A DNA stretch of 64,000 bases from Pandoraea sputorum (GCF_000814845.2 NZ_CP010431.2:5456001-5520000); one strand, 5' to 3'; counted from the first letter of the stretch, positions 1 through 9,669 are shown. Numbers and translations are program-made. Notes: generated from the sequence alone by a model not told the origin.

Positions 1-407
1 TCGAAGGCGACTTCTCGCTGCGCTTCCATCTCGCGCCGCCGTCGCTCGCCAAGCATGACGACAAGGGCCATCTCGTGAAGAAGGCGTACGGCCCCTGGAT
101 GATGAAGGCGTTCGGCGTGCTGGCGAAGTTCAAGGGCCTGCGTGGCGGGGCGTTCGATATCTTCGGTCGGACGGAAGAGCGTCGCACGGAGCGCGCGCTG
201 ATCGGCGAGTATGAAGCGCTGGTGAACGAACTGCTGTCCCGTCTGAACGAGCACAACGTCTCTCTGGCCGTGCAACTCGCGGAACTGCCGCAGGAGATTC
301 GCGGCTATGGACACGTCAAGGAGCAGAATCTCGCCGCCACGCGCATCAAGTGGACGAAGCTGCTTACGCAGTTCCGTGATGGTGATTCGCATCGCGTTGC
401 TGCCTGA
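1..407 (+). CDS. Indolepyruvate:ferredoxin oxidoreductase family protein, C-terminal end (partial)
   Basis: The reading frame is open from base 3 and ends at the TGA at 405-407, so only about 134 C-terminal residues are visible. The stretch with KKAYGPWMMKAF, then LRGGAFDIFGRTEERRTER and LPQEIRGYGHVKE matches the C-terminal domain that I know from long fused indolepyruvate:ferredoxin oxidoreductases. These oxidatively decarboxylate aryl- or branched-chain 2-oxo acids to acyl-CoA and pass electrons to ferredoxin. None of the TPP or Fe-S cluster motifs lie inside the window, so the assignment rests on the C-terminal domain alone. The gene ends just before a strong bidirectional terminator. Confidence 0.65.
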   Translation, partial: EGDFSLRFHLAPPSLAKHDDKGHLVKKAYGPWMMKAFGVLAKFKGLRGGAFDIFGRTEERRTERALIGEYEALVNELLSRLNEHNVSLAVQLAELPQEIRGYGHVKEQNLAATRIKWTKLLTQFRDGDSHRVAA

Positions 408-440
408 CTCGACGACACTGACGACGGCTGTCCCATAAAA

Positions 441-478
441 AATCCCGCCAGCGCGTAAGCGACTGGCGGGATTTTTTT
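441..478. terminator. Bidirectional rho-independent terminator
   Basis: A stem formed by AATCCCGCCAG and CTGGCGGGATT encloses a short loop. It has an A-run on its left side and seven Ts on its right, so it works on both strands. It separates the convergent partial oxidoreductase gene and maeB. Confidence 0.85.
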
Positions 479-540
479 ATGCGCTTTCGAAGGCGACGCT
501 CACCGGCAATGCACCGGCGGATGCCTTCGTCAGTATGGCA

Positions 541-2820
541 TCAACGCGTGACGTTCGCCGCAGCCACGGCCGTCATGTTGATGATGCGGCGCACCGTCGC
601 GGCCGGCGTCAGGATATGAACCGGCTTGGCGCAGCCCAGCAGGAACGGACCCACCGTCACGCCTTCGCCGCCCGTCATCTTGAGCAGGTTGTACGTGATG
701 TTGGCCGCTTCCACGTTCGGCATGACGAGCAGGTTCGCTTCGCCCGACAGACGCGATGCCGGGTAAGCAGCGCGACGGATCGTCTCCGACAGCGCGGCGT
801 CGCCGTGCATTTCGCCATCCACTTCCAGCGACGGGGCACGCGCGGCCAGCAGTTCAGCGGCGCGTGCCATGCGCTGAGCCGATGCCGACTTCACGCTGCC
901 GAAGTTCGAGTTCGAGAGCAGCGCCACCTTCGGGGCGATGCCGAAGCGCTCGATTTCCTTCGCGGCCAGCACGGTCATTTCGGCGAGCTGTTCCGACGTC
1001 GGCACTTCGTTCACATACGTGTCGCTGATGAACAGGTTGCGGTTCTCCAGCATCAGCAGGTTCATCGCCGCGTAGTTCTCGACACCTGCAGCACGGCCCA
1101 GCACCTGATCGACCACATCCAGATGGCGGTGGTACGTATCGATCATGCCGCAGACCATACCGTCGGCTTCGCCCAGATGCACGAGGATCGCACCGATCAG
1201 GGTGTTGTCCTTGCGCATGGCCGCCTTGGCGACTTCCGGCGTCACACCATGGCGTGCGCCGAGGTTGTGATACGCCTGCCAGCAGCGCTGATAGCGCGCG
1301 TCGTCTTCCGGATTCACGATCTCGAAGTCGACACCCGGCTTGAGCTTCGAGCCGATCTTCTGCAGACGCATTTCCACCACGGCCGGACGACCGATGATGA
1401 TCGGCTTGGCGATACGCTCGGCCAGCACGAACTGGGCGGCGCGCAGCACGCGCTCGTCTTCGCCTTCGGCGAACACGATACGGGCGGCATCGTTACCGAA
1501 GCGGGCACGCGCGGCAGCGAACACCGGACGCATGATGAAGCCGGTGCGATACACGGTCGTGCCGAGTTGTTCGCGATAGGCGTCCATGTCCTTGATCGGA
1601 CGCGTGGCCACACCCGAATCCATTGCGGCTTGCGCCACGGCCGGAGCGATCTTGATGATCAGCCGCGGATCGAACGGCTTCGGAATGATGTATTCCGGGC
1701 CGAATTCGAGCGACTGGCCTTCATAGGCACGCGCGACTTCTTCGCTTTGCTCTTCTTCCTGCGCCAGTTCGGCGATGGCACGCACGGTGGCGAGCTTCAT
1801 CTCTTCCGTAATGGTGGTGGCACCCACGTCGAGCGCGCCACGGAAGATGAACGGGAAGCACAGCACGTTGTTGACCTGGTTCGGGTAGTCCGAACGGCCC
1901 GTGGCGATGATGCAGTCCGGACGCGCAGCCTTCGCGATTTCCGGGCGGATTTCCGGCTCCGGGTTGGCGAGCGCGAGAATCAGCGGCTTCGTGCCCATCG
2001 TCTTGACCATGTCGGCGCTCAGCACGCCGGCGGTCGAGCAGCCGAGGAACACGTCTGCGCCGTTGCTGGCGTCGGCCAGCGTACGCGCGTCGGTCGCCAC
2101 GGCGTAACGCGCCTTGCTCTCGTCGAGCTTGTCGCGGCCGGTGTGGATCACGCCCTTCGAGTCGAGAACGAGAATGTTCTCTTTCTTGAGGCCGAGGTTC
2201 ACCAACAGATCCAGACAGGCGATGGCGGCAGCGCCTGCGCCCGAGCAGACCAGCTTGACCTTTGCGATGTCCTTGCCAACGACCTTCAGGCCGTTGAGGA
2301 TAGCGGCCGAAGCGATGATGGCGGTGCCGTGCTGATCGTCGTGGAAGACCGGAATCTTCATGCGCTCACGCAGCTTCTTCTCGATGTAGAAGCACTCCGG
2401 CGCCTTGATGTCTTCGAGGTTGATGCCGCCCAGCGTCGGCTCCAGCATGGCGATGGCTTCGACCAGCTTGTCCGGGTCGTGCTCGGCGAGTTCGATGTCG
2501 AACACGTCGATACCGGCGAACTTCTTGAACAGGCAGCCCTTGCCTTCCATGACCGGCTTGGCGGCGAGCGGGCCGATGTTGCCCAGACCCAGCACGGCCG
2601 TACCGTTGGTAATCACGCCCACGAGGTTGCTGCGCGACGTGTAGCGATTGGCGGCGAGGGGGTCTTCCGCAATGGCTTCACAGGCGTAGGCCACGCCGGG
2701 GGAGTAAGCCAGCGACAGATCGATCTGGTTCGACAGCGGCTTGGTCGGCGTCACCGAGATTTTGCCCGGACGCGGATTCTCGTGGTACGCCAGGGCGCTT
2801 TGTTTCAGTTGTTCATCCAT
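541..2820 (-). CDS. maeB: NADP-dependent malic enzyme with C-terminal phosphotransacetylase-like domain
   Basis: The enzyme decarboxylates malate to pyruvate with reduction of NADP+, feeding NADPH and pyruvate to the cytosol. At 759 residues the length matches MaeB of enterobacteria. The N-terminal part carries malic-enzyme motifs: [13 protein letters not shown] near residue 35, FHDDQHGTA, and the nucleotide-binding [15 protein letters not shown]. From about residue 430 onward it resembles phosphate acetyltransferase ([13 protein letters not shown]), a domain thought to be regulatory in this family. I start it at [19 protein letters not shown]. An in-frame extension 15 codons upstream is possible but looks noncoding. 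It is monocistronic and faces the terminator at 441-478. Confidence 0.95.
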   Translation of the reverse strand: MDEQLKQSALAYHENPRPGKISVTPTKPLSNQIDLSLAYSPGVAYACEAIAEDPLAANRYTSRSNLVGVITNGTAVLGLGNIGPLAAKPVMEGKGCLFKKFAGIDVFDIELAEHDPDKLVEAIAMLEPTLGGINLEDIKAPECFYIEKKLRERMKIPVFHDDQHGTAIIASAAILNGLKVVGKDIAKVKLVCSGAGAAAIACLDLLVNLGLKKENILVLDSKGVIHTGRDKLDESKARYAVATDARTLADASNGADVFLGCSTAGVLSADMVKTMGTKPLILALANPEPEIRPEIAKAARPDCIIATGRSDYPNQVNNVLCFPFIFRGALDVGATTITEEMKLATVRAIAELAQEEEQSEEVARAYEGQSLEFGPEYIIPKPFDPRLIIKIAPAVAQAAMDSGVATRPIKDMDAYREQLGTTVYRTGFIMRPVFAAARARFGNDAARIVFAEGEDERVLRAAQFVLAERIAKPIIIGRPAVVEMRLQKIGSKLKPGVDFEIVNPEDDARYQRCWQAYHNLGARHGVTPEVAKAAMRKDNTLIGAILVHLGEADGMVCGMIDTYHRHLDVVDQVLGRAAGVENYAAMNLLMLENRNLFISDTYVNEVPTSEQLAEMTVLAAKEIERFGIAPKVALLSNSNFGSVKSASAQRMARAAELLAARAPSLEVDGEMHGDAALSETIRRAAYPASRLSGEANLLVMPNVEAANITYNLLKMTGGEGVTVGPFLLGCAKPVHILTPAATVRRIINMTAVAAANVTR

Positions 2821-3157
2821 ATCTCGATACCTAAGAACTGGGCGACGGCCGGGCCTGTGCCGCATGCGGGCAGCGTCTGGACTCAGCCGTCTTTTGACGG
2901 ATCACGGCGGGGGGAAGAGCCAACCGGAGGGATTCGGCGATTGTGTCGTCGACGGGGTTCTTCACAGCGCAATGGCGTGATGACCATCGCTTCCCCGATC
3001 CTGAATACCGCGCTCGCGCGCGTCGGACCGTGGGACTTGCGGCGGCCGGTGCTCACCGCAGGACGCAAAGTGTACACCTTGCGCCAGAAGCGTGATGCCG
3101 CACGCGCAGCAAGGCTGGCGTGCGGCTGGGAATGCGTTCGCGCCTTACGGCAGGGAC
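2821..3157. other. Intergenic region upstream of maeB
   Basis: These 337 bases lie between the maeB start and the end of the MFS gene and should hold the maeB promoter, reading leftward. I see no convincing -35/-10 pair and no small gene. The one clear structure is the inverted repeat at 3064-3083, listed separately. Confidence 0.5.
3064..3083. promoter_or_regulatory. Operator-like inverted repeat upstream of maeB
   Basis: CGCAAAGTGTACACCTTGCG is a 20-base near-perfect palindrome: nine of ten pairs match, centred on GTGTACAC. It lies about 245 bases upstream of the maeB start codon, and no transcription factor gene is adjacent. It has no T-run, so a DNA-binding site is more likely than a terminator. 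The binding protein is unknown. Confidence 0.35.
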
Positions 3158-4405
3158 TTACAGCAATGCTTCGCCGCGACGTTCGGGGATCAGGAACAGC
3201 GTCGCGAGAATGTCGAGCACATAGATGCCAGCGAGGAACACGAGCGCCATCTTGAACGAGTACGCTGCCGCCAGCGCACCGACCGTCAGCGGGCCGAAGC
3301 CGCCGACCGCACGGCCGATATTGAACAGCACGTTTTGCGCCGTGGCGCGCGCCGCCGTCGGATACAGCTCCGAAATCAGCGCGCCGTAGCCGCCGATCAT
3401 GCCGTTCACGAACATGCCCATCACCGCGCCGCCGATGAGCAGCGCGAACTGCGACTGAAGCTGCGCGTAGACGAACACCATGACGACCGCGCCGATCTGA
3501 TAGCCGATGAACGTGGGGCGACGCCCGAACCGATCGGCCAGACGGCCGAACAACCAGATGCCGAACGCCATGCCCAGCACGGTCACGGCCGTCCACATGG
3601 CCGACTTGGTGAGCGAATAGCCGAACGTCTTCGACAGATACGAGGGCATCCAGATCATCAGGCCGTAGTAGCCGAAGTTCTGCACCGAACACAGGATGGC
3701 CACGCCGAGGCTTGCGCGCGTAGTCGCACAATCTTTCACCAGCAGCTTGAGCGGCGCGTGTTCGCGCGGCTGTTGCTGTTGGGCGAGGAACATCTCCGGC
3801 TCGCCCAGCGTGCGACGCATCACGAACGACACCACCGCAGGCAGCAAACCGACGGCGAACATGCCGCGCCAGCCGATGACCGGCAGCAGCAGCGGCGTAA
3901 GCAGTGCAGCAGCCAACACCCCGGCCTGCCAGCCAAGACCTACGAACGAGGACGCGCGCGCACGGCGTTCCGGCGCGCAGGCTTCCGCCGCCAGCGCCAT
4001 GCCGATGCCGAACTCGCCGCCCAAACCGATACCGGCGATGGTCCGGTACGCCAGCAGATCCCAGTAGCCCTGCGCCAGCGAGCACAGACCGGTGAACACC
4101 GCGAACAGCAGAATCGTCCACGAGAGCACACGCACCCGGCCGTAGCGGTCCGAGAGCATGCCGAAGACGATACCGCCGACGACCGCACCGATGAGCGTCC
4201 ACGTCACGAGCGCGCCAGACTGCGCACTGGAGAGCGCCAGATCGGCCGCGATGGCGGGCAGGATGAAGCCGAGGATCAGCAGATCGAAGCCGTCCATGGC
4301 GTAGCCGATGGCCGAAGCCCACAGGGCGCGGTTCGCGTAAGCGGTGTCTTGCTTGGCGACGGTGGAGGCCGGTGCGGCAAGGGAAGGCGAGGAATCGTTG
4401 GGCAT
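3158..4405 (-). CDS. MFS transporter, aromatic acid:H+ symporter-like
   Basis: A 415-residue membrane protein with the usual twelve hydrophobic segments. The N-terminal DGFDLLILGFILPAIAADL resembles the aromatic-acid:H+ symporter (AAHS) branch, in which an Asp in the first helix is typical. The loop signature LSDRYGRVR follows helix 2, and LADRFGRRP lies in the second half. The start at MPNDSSPS is preferred over an upstream ATG 21 codons away, because the extra stretch looks noncoding. The substrate cannot be read from the sequence, and no catabolic genes for an aromatic compound are adjacent. It is divergent from pyrE. Confidence 0.8.
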   Translation of the reverse strand: MPNDSSPSLAAPASTVAKQDTAYANRALWASAIGYAMDGFDLLILGFILPAIAADLALSSAQSGALVTWTLIGAVVGGIVFGMLSDRYGRVRVLSWTILLFAVFTGLCSLAQGYWDLLAYRTIAGIGLGGEFGIGMALAAEACAPERRARASSFVGLGWQAGVLAAALLTPLLLPVIGWRGMFAVGLLPAVVSFVMRRTLGEPEMFLAQQQQPREHAPLKLLVKDCATTRASLGVAILCSVQNFGYYGLMIWMPSYLSKTFGYSLTKSAMWTAVTVLGMAFGIWLFGRLADRFGRRPTFIGYQIGAVVMVFVYAQLQSQFALLIGGAVMGMFVNGMIGGYGALISELYPTAARATAQNVLFNIGRAVGGFGPLTVGALAAAYSFKMALVFLAGIYVLDILATLFLIPERRGEALL

Positions 4406-4792
4406 GGGAATGGTCTGGACCGGTCTGAATTTCGGCGAGAGTGTATGCCTGTCATAAAGGCTCGGCAACTGTCTCTTTTTTTGGACACGTCTGTCGGAGA
4501 GGCTCTTTCATATGCGCCGTGCGCGCACACTGTGCGTACTAGTGCGTCGACGAATGTACGCTCAGTGCATAATTGACGTCGCATCTGCTGAAACTTGTGG
4601 CATAATTCGCGTTTAAGCGCAGGCCGTTCGTCGCAAGACGCGTCGCCCGCTGCCTCAGACGGTGTCCCGCCACAGTAAGCTGTTGATCTGCGTAGCCTGT
4701 TTTGCGCGGTATCGGGCGCGGTACATCGCTGACTCATCAACGACTCCTGGCTGCACGCCGCACGGCGGGCAGCTACGCTAAGGAACCGCATC
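4406..4792. other. Divergent intergenic region, MFS gene / pyrE
   Basis: The 387 bases hold the promoters of the leftward MFS gene and the rightward pyrE. A candidate pyrE promoter is at 4598-4606. I see no gene or structured RNA here. Confidence 0.5.
4598..4606 (+). promoter_or_regulatory. Candidate extended -10 promoter for pyrE
   Basis: TGGCATAAT fits the TGn-TATAAT extended -10 pattern. A TTGACG at 4573-4578 is 22 bases upstream, too far for a standard -35, so recognition would rest on the extended -10. The leader to the pyrE ATG would be about 180 bases. Confidence 0.35.
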
Positions 4793-5482
4793 ATGATTGG
4801 CATCGACCGCCAGGCGATTTCCGACATCACCGCCAAGATCCTGCTCGAAGTGGGCGCGGTGCATTTCAACGCCGAGAAGCCGTACATCTTCACTTCGGGC
4901 TGGGCCAGCCCGGTCTACACCGACTGCCGCAAGCTGATCTCGTACCCGCGCGTGCGCCGTACGCTGATGGACTTCGCAGAGGCCGTCATCATTCAGGACG
5001 TGGGCTGCGAGCAGTTCGACACGGTCGCCGGCGGTGAAACCGCAGGTATTCCGTTCGCTGCCTGGATCGCCGACAAGCTGATGCTGCCGATGCAGTACGT
5101 CCGTAAAAAGCCGAAGGGTTTCGGTCGCAATGCGCAGATCGAAGGCGATCTGCCGGAAGGCTCGCGCGTGCTGCTCGTCGAAGATCTGACGACCGACGGC
5201 CGCAGCAAGATCAATTTCTGCAAGGCGCTGCGCGAAGCGGGTGCGAAGGTGAACCACGTGTTCGTGGTGTTCCACTACGACATCTTCCCGGAAAGCCGTC
5301 AGGTGCTTAAGGACATCGACGTGGAGCTGCACTCGCTGGCCACGTGGTGGGACGTGCTGCGTGTCGCGAAGCAGCAGAATCACTTCGACACGAAGACGCT
5401 CGACGAAGTCGAGAAATTCCTGCACGCACCGGCCGAGTGGTCGGGCGCGCACGGCGGCGCCACGTCGTTCCCGAAGGACTAA
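4793..5482 (+). CDS. pyrE: Orotate phosphoribosyltransferase
   Basis: It transfers the phosphoribosyl group of PRPP to orotate, giving orotidine 5'-monophosphate in de novo pyrimidine synthesis. The 229-residue protein carries the PRPP-binding motif [13 protein letters not shown] at about residues 126-138 and the family pattern [14 protein letters not shown] near residue 33. A TAAGGA Shine-Dalgarno sits just upstream of the ATG. It is followed by a terminator at 5536-5569, so it is probably transcribed alone. Confidence 0.95.
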   Translation: MIGIDRQAISDITAKILLEVGAVHFNAEKPYIFTSGWASPVYTDCRKLISYPRVRRTLMDFAEAVIIQDVGCEQFDTVAGGETAGIPFAAWIADKLMLPMQYVRKKPKGFGRNAQIEGDLPEGSRVLLVEDLTTDGRSKINFCKALREAGAKVNHVFVVFHYDIFPESRQVLKDIDVELHSLATWWDVLRVAKQQNHFDTKTLDEVEKFLHAPAEWSGAHGGATSFPKD

Positions 5483-5535
5483 GTCCTTTGGCCATGTCAG
5501 TGGCAACGCGCGCAGTATTCGCTTGAGAGGCGAGG

Positions 5536-5569
5536 ACGGTCAGCTTGAAACAGCTGGCCGTTTTTTTAT
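5536..5569 (+). terminator. Rho-independent terminator after pyrE
   Basis: ACGGTCAGCT and AGCTGGCCGT form a ten-pair stem (one G-U) with a TGAAAC loop, followed by seven Ts. It separates pyrE from crcB, which starts about 30 bases further on. Confidence 0.85.
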
Positions 5570-5597
5570 TCTGTGGGATGGTCGGGAGGAATCACAC

Positions 5598-5996
5598 ATG
5601 CTGGCTTCGGTCGTCGCCATCAGCATCGGGGCTGCCCTCGGCGCGCTGCTGCGCTGGGTACTGAGCGTGCAACTCAACGCCATCCTGCCGACGCTTCCGC
5701 TCGGCACCCTCACCGCCAATCTCGGTGGCGGCTATCTCATCGGTATCGCCGTTGCGCTGTTCAGCTACATTCCGTCGATCCCCGTCGAGTGGCGGCTGTT
5801 CGTCGTCACCGGGTTTCTCGGCGGCCTCACCACTTTCTCGACGTTTTCCGCCGAAGTCACCACGCTGCTGCGCGAAGGCCAGATCGGCTGGGCGTCGTTC
5901 ATCGTCGTCCTGCACGTGGGCGGCTCGCTGATCATGACACTGCTCGGCATGGCCACCGCTACGCTGCTCGTGCAGTGGCTGCGTCCTGCGGGTTGA
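5598..5996 (+). CDS. crcB: Fluoride-specific ion channel CrcB/Fluc
   Basis: A small inner-membrane protein of 132 residues with four hydrophobic segments. The CrcB hallmarks are present: GTLTANLGG at residues 37-45 and [13 protein letters not shown] at residues 72-84. Dimeric Fluc channels export fluoride. The start ATG follows a GGGAGGA Shine-Dalgarno; longer in-frame extensions run back into the terminator and pyrE and are not credible. I looked for a fluoride riboswitch in the short leader and found none. Confidence 0.93.
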   Translation: MLASVVAISIGAALGALLRWVLSVQLNAILPTLPLGTLTANLGGGYLIGIAVALFSYIPSIPVEWRLFVVTGFLGGLTTFSTFSAEVTTLLREGQIGWASFIVVLHVGGSLIMTLLGMATATLLVQWLRPAG

Positions 5997-6077
5997 GGGA
6001 AGGCTTAAGGGAAGGCCTAAGGGACGGATTAGGCAACGGATCAGCAACGTTTCGACTCAGCCCTTCGACGTCTCGGC

Positions 6078-6950
6078 TCACGCCAGCAACATGACCAGCT
6101 TGACGTCGTCGTGCCCCGACAGCCGGAACGTCACCTGCGCGAAATCGATGTCACCGCGCTCGGCGTGATGGAAACCGCGCCGTCCGCCTTCGCGCTCCAC
6201 CACGTCCTGCTGCGACCACAGCGCCGCAAACACCGGGCTCTCACGTTGCAGCGCATCGGTCAGGGCGCGCACAGGCGTGTCGTCCAGATAGGCGCTGCAC
6301 TCGGCGCGAAACTCGGCAACAACGCGCCGCGCACGGCTCTCCCAATCCTGAATCAACGTCCGTGCGCCTGCGTCGAGGAAGATGTAGCGCAGCAGGTTCT
6401 TCGTGGCAGTGCCACTTGCGCCGCCTGCACCGCCCGGCACATCGAGCCATCCACGAAAAATGTCGGCCGCCGCCGCGTTCCAGGCGAGCACATCCCAGCA
6501 CCGGTCCAGCGCGTATGCGGGGGCGGCGATCGCCGCCACCGCCGCTTGCACCTGCGCCGTCGCGTGATGCGGCAGCGGTGCTGCGCCGCGCTCCGGATCG
6601 CGCTTACCCGCGAGGTCGAACAGATATGCCCGCTCGGCGCGCGAGAGCCGCAGCGCGCTCGCCACGGCGGCCAGCGCCCCCGCCGAGATCGATACCTCCC
6701 TCGCCTGCTCGATCCACGTGTACCAGGTCGACGACAAGCCGCATAACTGCGCGACCTCTTCGCGACGCAGCCCCGGTGTGCGTCGCCGTCCCATCGGCGG
6801 GAGACCGACGGCAGCGGGCGTCAGTCGCTCGCGATGAGCGCGCAGGAAGTCACCAAGCGCCCGACGCTGACGAGCGTCGTCGCTGTGGTGCGAAGTCGGC
6901 GTATGCTCGGCCGAAGGCGAGGAATGTGCGGGCATGGGGGTAGTTTTCAT
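6078..6950 (-). CDS. XRE-family helix-turn-helix regulator with MmyB-like ligand domain
   Basis: About 290 residues. The helix-turn-helix lies in the first third, with TPGLRREEVAQLCGLSSTWY and the following RLSRAERAYLFDLAG. This arrangement is typical of regulators carrying the MmyB-like C-terminal domain, and ALDRCWDVLAWNAAAADIF is the usual opening of that domain. It sits divergently 137 bases from a SAM-dependent methyltransferase, its likely target. The start is uncertain: ATG at 6950 (MKTTPMPAHSS) or ATG at 6935 (MPAHSS), and neither has a clear Shine-Dalgarno. Confidence 0.8.
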   Translation of the reverse strand: MKTTPMPAHSSPSAEHTPTSHHSDDARQRRALGDFLRAHRERLTPAAVGLPPMGRRRTPGLRREEVAQLCGLSSTWYTWIEQAREVSISAGALAAVASALRLSRAERAYLFDLAGKRDPERGAAPLPHHATAQVQAAVAAIAAPAYALDRCWDVLAWNAAAADIFRGWLDVPGGAGGASGTATKNLLRYIFLDAGARTLIQDWESRARRVVAEFRAECSAYLDDTPVRALTDALQRESPVFAALWSQQDVVEREGGRRGFHHAERGDIDFAQVTFRLSGHDDVKLVMLLA

Positions 6951-7087
6951 ACCAGGATAAACAGGCAACTTGTACCGGTATCGATGAGCCATTATCGTGA
7001 GACCCATCGATGTCGCGCAAGCCCCCGGCACACACCGTGCAAGACGCGACAGATTGCGCCCCGCCCCACAAACGAAGGAGATTCCCC
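6951..7087. promoter_or_regulatory. Divergent promoter/operator region, XRE regulator and methyltransferase
   Basis: The region holds an 8-base palindrome TACCGGTA at 6973-6980, followed by ATCGATGAG and the related ATCGTGAG. These are candidate binding sites for the neighbouring regulator. No strong sigma-70 hexamer pair stands out. Confidence 0.3.
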
Positions 7088-7894
7088 GTGAGCAATATGA
7101 GCGACACCCAGCGACCCAAAGCCTCCGCCTCGCATGACGCGCACAACGCCGTCGTCACCGGTCAGTTCGGCCCGCAGGCATCGGCCTATCTGACGAGCGC
7201 CAACCATGCACAGGGCGCCGATCTGGAGCAACTCGCCGCGATTGCCCGCGCGCACCCGAATGCGCAAGTCCTGGATCTGGGTTGCGGCGCAGGTCACGTA
7301 AGCTTCTTCACTGCGCCGCACGTCGCCCGTGTGGTGGCGTATGACCTCTCGGCGGACATGCTCGGCGTGGTCGCGGGCGAAGCGGCCAAGCGCGGGCTGA
7401 CGAACGTCGACACGCAACTCGGCGCAGCGGAATCGCTGCCATTCGCCGACGCATCGTTCGATCTCGTCTTCAGCCGCTACAGCGCACACCATTGGGCGGA
7501 TGTCGGTGCAGCGTTGCGCGAGATGCGGCGCGTGCTCAAGCCGGGCGGCCGTGTCGTGATCTGCGACGTCGCCTCCACTGGACAGCCGTTGTTCGACACC
7601 TACCTGCAAGCGGTGGAAGTGCTGCGCGACACCTCGCACGTGCGCAACTACTCGGCGGGTGAATGGCTGACGATGGCGGCTGGCGCGGGATTCTCGGTGG
7701 CATCGCTCACCCCGCGCACGCTCGACCTCGACTTCAAGACGTGGACGACACGCATGCGCACCCCGGCGCCGATGCAGGTCGCCATCCGCGCGTTGCAAAC
7801 GGCGATGGCAGACAGCGTACGACAGCACTTCAAGATTCAGGACGACGGTTCTTTCACACTCGACACGCTCACGCTCGAACTGATCGTCGGCTGA
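7088..7894 (+). CDS. SAM-dependent class I methyltransferase
   Basis: A 268-residue methyltransferase of the UbiE/Methyltransf_11 kind. Motif I, VLDLGCGAGHVS, is at residues 61-72. FDLVFSRYSAHHWAD and LREMRRVLKPGGRVVICD are the post-motif segments that shape the SAM pocket. The substrate is unknown. I chose the GTG start because AAGGAG lies seven bases upstream; an ATG three codons further on is an alternative. The gene is divergent from the XRE regulator and ends before a strong terminator. Confidence 0.85.
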   Translation: MSNMSDTQRPKASASHDAHNAVVTGQFGPQASAYLTSANHAQGADLEQLAAIARAHPNAQVLDLGCGAGHVSFFTAPHVARVVAYDLSADMLGVVAGEAAKRGLTNVDTQLGAAESLPFADASFDLVFSRYSAHHWADVGAALREMRRVLKPGGRVVICDVASTGQPLFDTYLQAVEVLRDTSHVRNYSAGEWLTMAAGAGFSVASLTPRTLDLDFKTWTTRMRTPAPMQVAIRALQTAMADSVRQHFKIQDDGSFTLDTLTLELIVG

Positions 7895-7906
7895 CGGCGG
7901 ACGTCA

Positions 7907-7964
7907 AAAAAGGGCGCTGCCCGAACCGCTTCGTTGCTGAAGCCAGCTCGGGCAGCGCCCTTTT
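7907..7964. terminator. Bidirectional terminator between convergent genes
   Basis: AAAAGGGCGCTGCCCGA pairs perfectly with TCGGGCAGCGCCCTTTT across a 24-base loop. The A-run and T-run allow termination on both strands, between the methyltransferase and the isomerase gene. Confidence 0.85.
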
Positions 7965-7988
7965 GCATTACGCGTGATGCCGTGCGCA

Positions 7989-8774
7989 TTACTGCACGCG
8001 TTTCGGTTCCTCGCTTTCGCTCCAATCGCACGCGTCGTCGTTCTCGTCGTTCGCACCACTGATCTCGGCGGCGTCCGCGAGCAACGCCACATAGTGACGC
8101 AGCGCACGTGCGCGTGCCTGCTCGTACAACTGCGCCGCAATGCGCTCGGCCACGCGCTCGAACGGCGGCATGCGGCCCTTCACACGACGTTCGATACGCA
8201 CGACATGAAAGCCGTAACGCGTATTGACGAGCCGCGGCAACACGCCCAGCCGGTCGCCACAAAACAGCACCAATTCGAACTCCGGCGCGCCGCTGCCACG
8301 CGCGAGCATGCCGAGGCTGCCGCCACTGCGTCCCGACGGACAATCCGACATGGCCTGCGCGACAGTTTCGAACGACGTCGGCTCTGCGAGCACGGCGTCG
8401 AGCGCGGACTGCGCGCGCCCCAACGTGCTGGAGAGCGGTACCCCTGCAGACAAGGCGAACAGGATGTGACTCGCCTGCACTTTGTCGCCCACGCGGAACT
8501 GGCCGGCGTGATCGTGAAAGTAGGTCCGGCACTCGGCTTCCGTGGGACGACGCACCTGCACGTCGCGCGTGAAGAGCGCGTCGACGACCGCGTCGTCGCT
8601 CGTCCCGCCATCCTCGGCCAGCAGGCGCAGATCGCGCGCCCGTTGGCGCAGCAACTCGCGACTCACGAGTGCGCGTTGCGCGGCCGCTTCCGGATCGGCC
8701 GCGTCCCGATGCTGATCGATCTCATCGGCGACGCGGCGTGCGTCGATGACAATACCGTTGACACTCAAAGACAT
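7989..8774 (-). CDS. Parvulin-type peptidyl-prolyl cis-trans isomerase (PpiC/NifM-like)
   Basis: The 261-residue protein has a helical N-terminal half and a parvulin domain at about residues 98-197. VQASHILFAL opens the domain, CPSGRSGGSLGMLARG is the central conserved stretch and NTRYGFHVVRI closes it. Such enzymes assist folding around proline bonds. No signal peptide is seen, so it is probably cytoplasmic, like NifM and the parvulins found near nitrate-reductase operons. No client gene is adjacent. The start at MSLSVNGIVID follows a GGAG Shine-Dalgarno. Confidence 0.82.
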   Translation of the reverse strand: MSLSVNGIVIDARRVADEIDQHRDAADPEAAAQRALVSRELLRQRARDLRLLAEDGGTSDDAVVDALFTRDVQVRRPTEAECRTYFHDHAGQFRVGDKVQASHILFALSAGVPLSSTLGRAQSALDAVLAEPTSFETVAQAMSDCPSGRSGGSLGMLARGSGAPEFELVLFCGDRLGVLPRLVNTRYGFHVVRIERRVKGRMPPFERVAERIAAQLYEQARARALRHYVALLADAAEISGANDENDDACDWSESEEPKRVQ

Positions 8775-8857
8775 GACGGACTCCAACAAAACGTTCACGG
8801 CCACCGCGCACTCGCCAGCAGCACGCTGGCGAGTCGCCACCTATCGTCAAAACCCGG

Positions 8858-9418
8858 TCAGAACTCGTTCTGAATCCGACGATAGGCGCGCGCGAGCTGC
8901 ACGTTCGTGCGGCTCACCGATTCGGAGAACTCGCGCGCATCGACAGTGACCTTCGGAATGGTCGCGAGATCGGTCTCGCGGCTGATATGTGTGGTCGAGG
9001 GAATGTAGAAGTTCTCTGGAATATCGCGCCCGTCGATCACACTGTTGTGCCGCACCACTACGCCATCGTGCACGACGCAGTTGAACAGCACCGAATTGAA
9101 GCCGATGAAAACGTTGTTACCGATCACGCAAGGTCCATGCACGATGGAGCGATGGGCGATGGACGTGTTCTCGCCGATAGTCACGCGTGCGCCGTCTTTC
9201 GAATGGATCACGACCCCGTCCTGAATATTGGAATTGGCGCCGATCACCACCGGCTCCATCTTGCCGTCTTCGTCGACCTCGTCGGCGCGAAGCACCGCAT
9301 AAGGTCCGATGAAGACGTTCTCACCCACGATGATCTGGCCGCACAAAATGGCCGTGGGATCGACAAACGACGTTTCGTGCACCACGGGGTAATCCCCGCG
9401 CGGATTCTTTCGCAACAT
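8858..9418 (-). CDS. Gamma-class carbonic anhydrase / left-handed beta-helix protein
   Basis: The 186-residue protein consists of hexapeptide repeats that fold as a left-handed beta-helix (VVIGANSNIQDGVVIHS, VTIGENTSIAHRSIVHG, CVIGNNVFIGFNSVLF). Three histidines at residues 72, 89 and 94 match the metal ligands of gamma carbonic anhydrases; the H-x4-H pair is typical. An acidic insertion, DEVDEDGKMEP, follows residue 45, as in the Cam subclass. Activity is therefore plausible but not certain, since many relatives are acyltransferases. The start at MLRKNPRGDYPVV has GGAGTG upstream. Confidence 0.82.
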   Translation of the reverse strand: MLRKNPRGDYPVVHETSFVDPTAILCGQIIVGENVFIGPYAVLRADEVDEDGKMEPVVIGANSNIQDGVVIHSKDGARVTIGENTSIAHRSIVHGPCVIGNNVFIGFNSVLFNCVVHDGVVVRHNSVIDGRDIPENFYIPSTTHISRETDLATIPKVTVDAREFSESVSRTNVQLARAYRRIQNEF

Positions 9419-9669
9419 GCTTGAGTCACTCCAGACCGCTCGCTCGTACGCCGGACCACGACAGCACATCGCGCAACAAAGCCATACGCGCAATGCGGAC
9501 TGTCGACGCTGGTCACGTCGGAATACGCCCTGTGGGCGAGCGGGGGAAGGGAAACACGGACGGGCGCCGTGATACAGACTCTCTCACCGCCGCGAACGGT
9601 ATATCGATGTTGTAGGCGATGAGAGACGGAAAGGCAAATGTCCGCGATGACGGTGCGGACTCCCGTTGC

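Noticed and set aside
535..3255. Long open frame opposite maeB (906 codons, plus strand)
   Set aside because: Composition is dominated by Arg/His/Gln with no recognisable domain. It is the antisense shadow of maeB, a common artefact in GC-rich genes.
5483..5597. Possible fluoride riboswitch before crcB
   Set aside because: The region holds a rho-independent terminator and a short leader. The conserved fluoride-aptamer core is not visible.
5997..6035. Short degenerate repeats (AAGGCTTAAGGGAAGG...) after crcB
   Set aside because: Only two or three imperfect units; not a CRISPR, microsatellite or recognised element.
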